A DNA stretch of 64,000 bases from Halocaridina rubra (lineage: Eukaryota; Arthropoda; Malacostraca; Decapoda; Atyidae), in NCBI GenBank assembly GCA_037179515.1, contig JAXCGZ010003830.1, positions 1 to 64,000 on the forward strand. The letters run 5' to 3'. The notes beneath the pieces were generated by a model, which ran no database searches, was not told the DNA's origin, and saw only the letters and a list, made by a program, of their open reading frames with translations. How positions within the stretch are numbered: position 1 is the first letter of the stretch; the number at the start of each line of letters is the position of its first letter. The translations under genes and the position numbers were made by a program. This document shows, in pieces, positions 63,501 through 64,000 of this stretch.

Positions 63501-64000
63501 GGTAGAGACCGATATAATATATGTATATCCTTGTACAGAACTTAAGAATCTTACCCCAAAAGATTCTCTTTCACTATTTGAGTAAAATCTGTTTCAGTCT
63601 TGATTTTCCTACACCTTTATCAACCCAGTGAATGTTAGCAATGAAAGTGAACCACACACACACACTCAGGTTCTTAACATAATTCGCAAATCACACTTTA
63701 GCTTTGTCATTTTCCTGTATGTATTCCCTGTCATGTTGACTCCTGAGATTTACTTAATACATCATTACATTTTTTTTTTCTGTATGAAGAACTTGTTTAT
63801 GAAAGGGCTTGCTCTTTCAAACAAATTCTCTTTCATTTTGTTTATGGCTGAATTTCTGTAATTAATTGTACCCTCAGATTTCAGTACAGCCTCATTTACT
63901 GCCCTTTTATTATTACTTTCCTGTTCACTGCTCCCAGGAATTTATTAATACTTTCTGGTTTGCATCTAACTCTCAAATGTCTTTTTTAATCTCTGCATTA
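63501..64000. other. Window end; nothing recognised
   Basis: Pyrimidine-rich AT sequence with a short (AC)n at about 63654-63664. No supported feature. Confidence 0.45.

Overview
The window is animal nuclear DNA. It is AT-rich, intron-rich, and filled with (TA)n, (GA)n, (AAT)n and (TTC)n microsatellites and with tRNA-derived SINEs, LINE pieces, Ty3/gypsy and Tigger remnants. The genes look arthropod. The extreme density of (TA)n arrays fits a decapod crustacean, most likely a penaeid shrimp; that assignment is inference.

Layout: (1) 1-5526, minus strand: the first three coding exons of RIC8 (synembryn, G-alpha chaperone/GEF), with a LINE ORF1/endonuclease relic in one intron; the rest of the gene lies left of the window. 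(2) 5.5-8.8 kb: microsatellites and a LINE reverse-transcriptase fragment. (3) 8858-16310, plus strand: complete five-exon ribosomal protein S6 gene with a pyrimidine-rich 5' start and a poly(A) signal overlapping the stop. (4) 16.3-21.3 kb: intergenic repeats, including a SINE with a 14-bp target-site duplication. (5) 21384-30432, plus strand: a three-exon gene that I reconstruct for a small secreted precursor (88 residues) whose C terminus carries eight cysteines as four adjacent pairs (CC-x7-CC-x4-CC-x5-CC). I do not recognise the family. Its introns hold a 209-bp tandem triplication, inverted repeats, and a gypsy element broken by a LINE. (6) 30.4-34.2 kb: intergenic, with a possible second cysteine-bearing small ORF. 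(7) 34271-47956, plus strand: complete or nearly complete FBXL4 (mitochondrial F-box/LRR ubiquitin-ligase adaptor), 11 exons, with a Tigger transposon, a MITE and a long hairpin in its introns. (8) 50515-57538, minus strand, tail-to-tail with FBXL4: PAK1IP1/MAK11-like WD40 nucleolar protein, missing only a tiny first exon. (9) 57.6-64 kb: repeats, including a 273-bp tRNA-like unit arranged as three direct plus two inverted copies, and nested palindromes interleaved with (TA)n.

The genes do not form one pathway. RPS6 and PAK1IP1 both serve ribosome production, FBXL4 serves mitochondrial quality control, RIC8 serves G-protein biogenesis, and the cysteine-rich peptide would act outside the cell. 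The most novel items are the four-cysteine-pair peptide gene and the inverted tRNA-like satellite. Two genes also carry tandemly duplicated 3' splice sites, and PAK1IP1 has a probable GC-AG intron.
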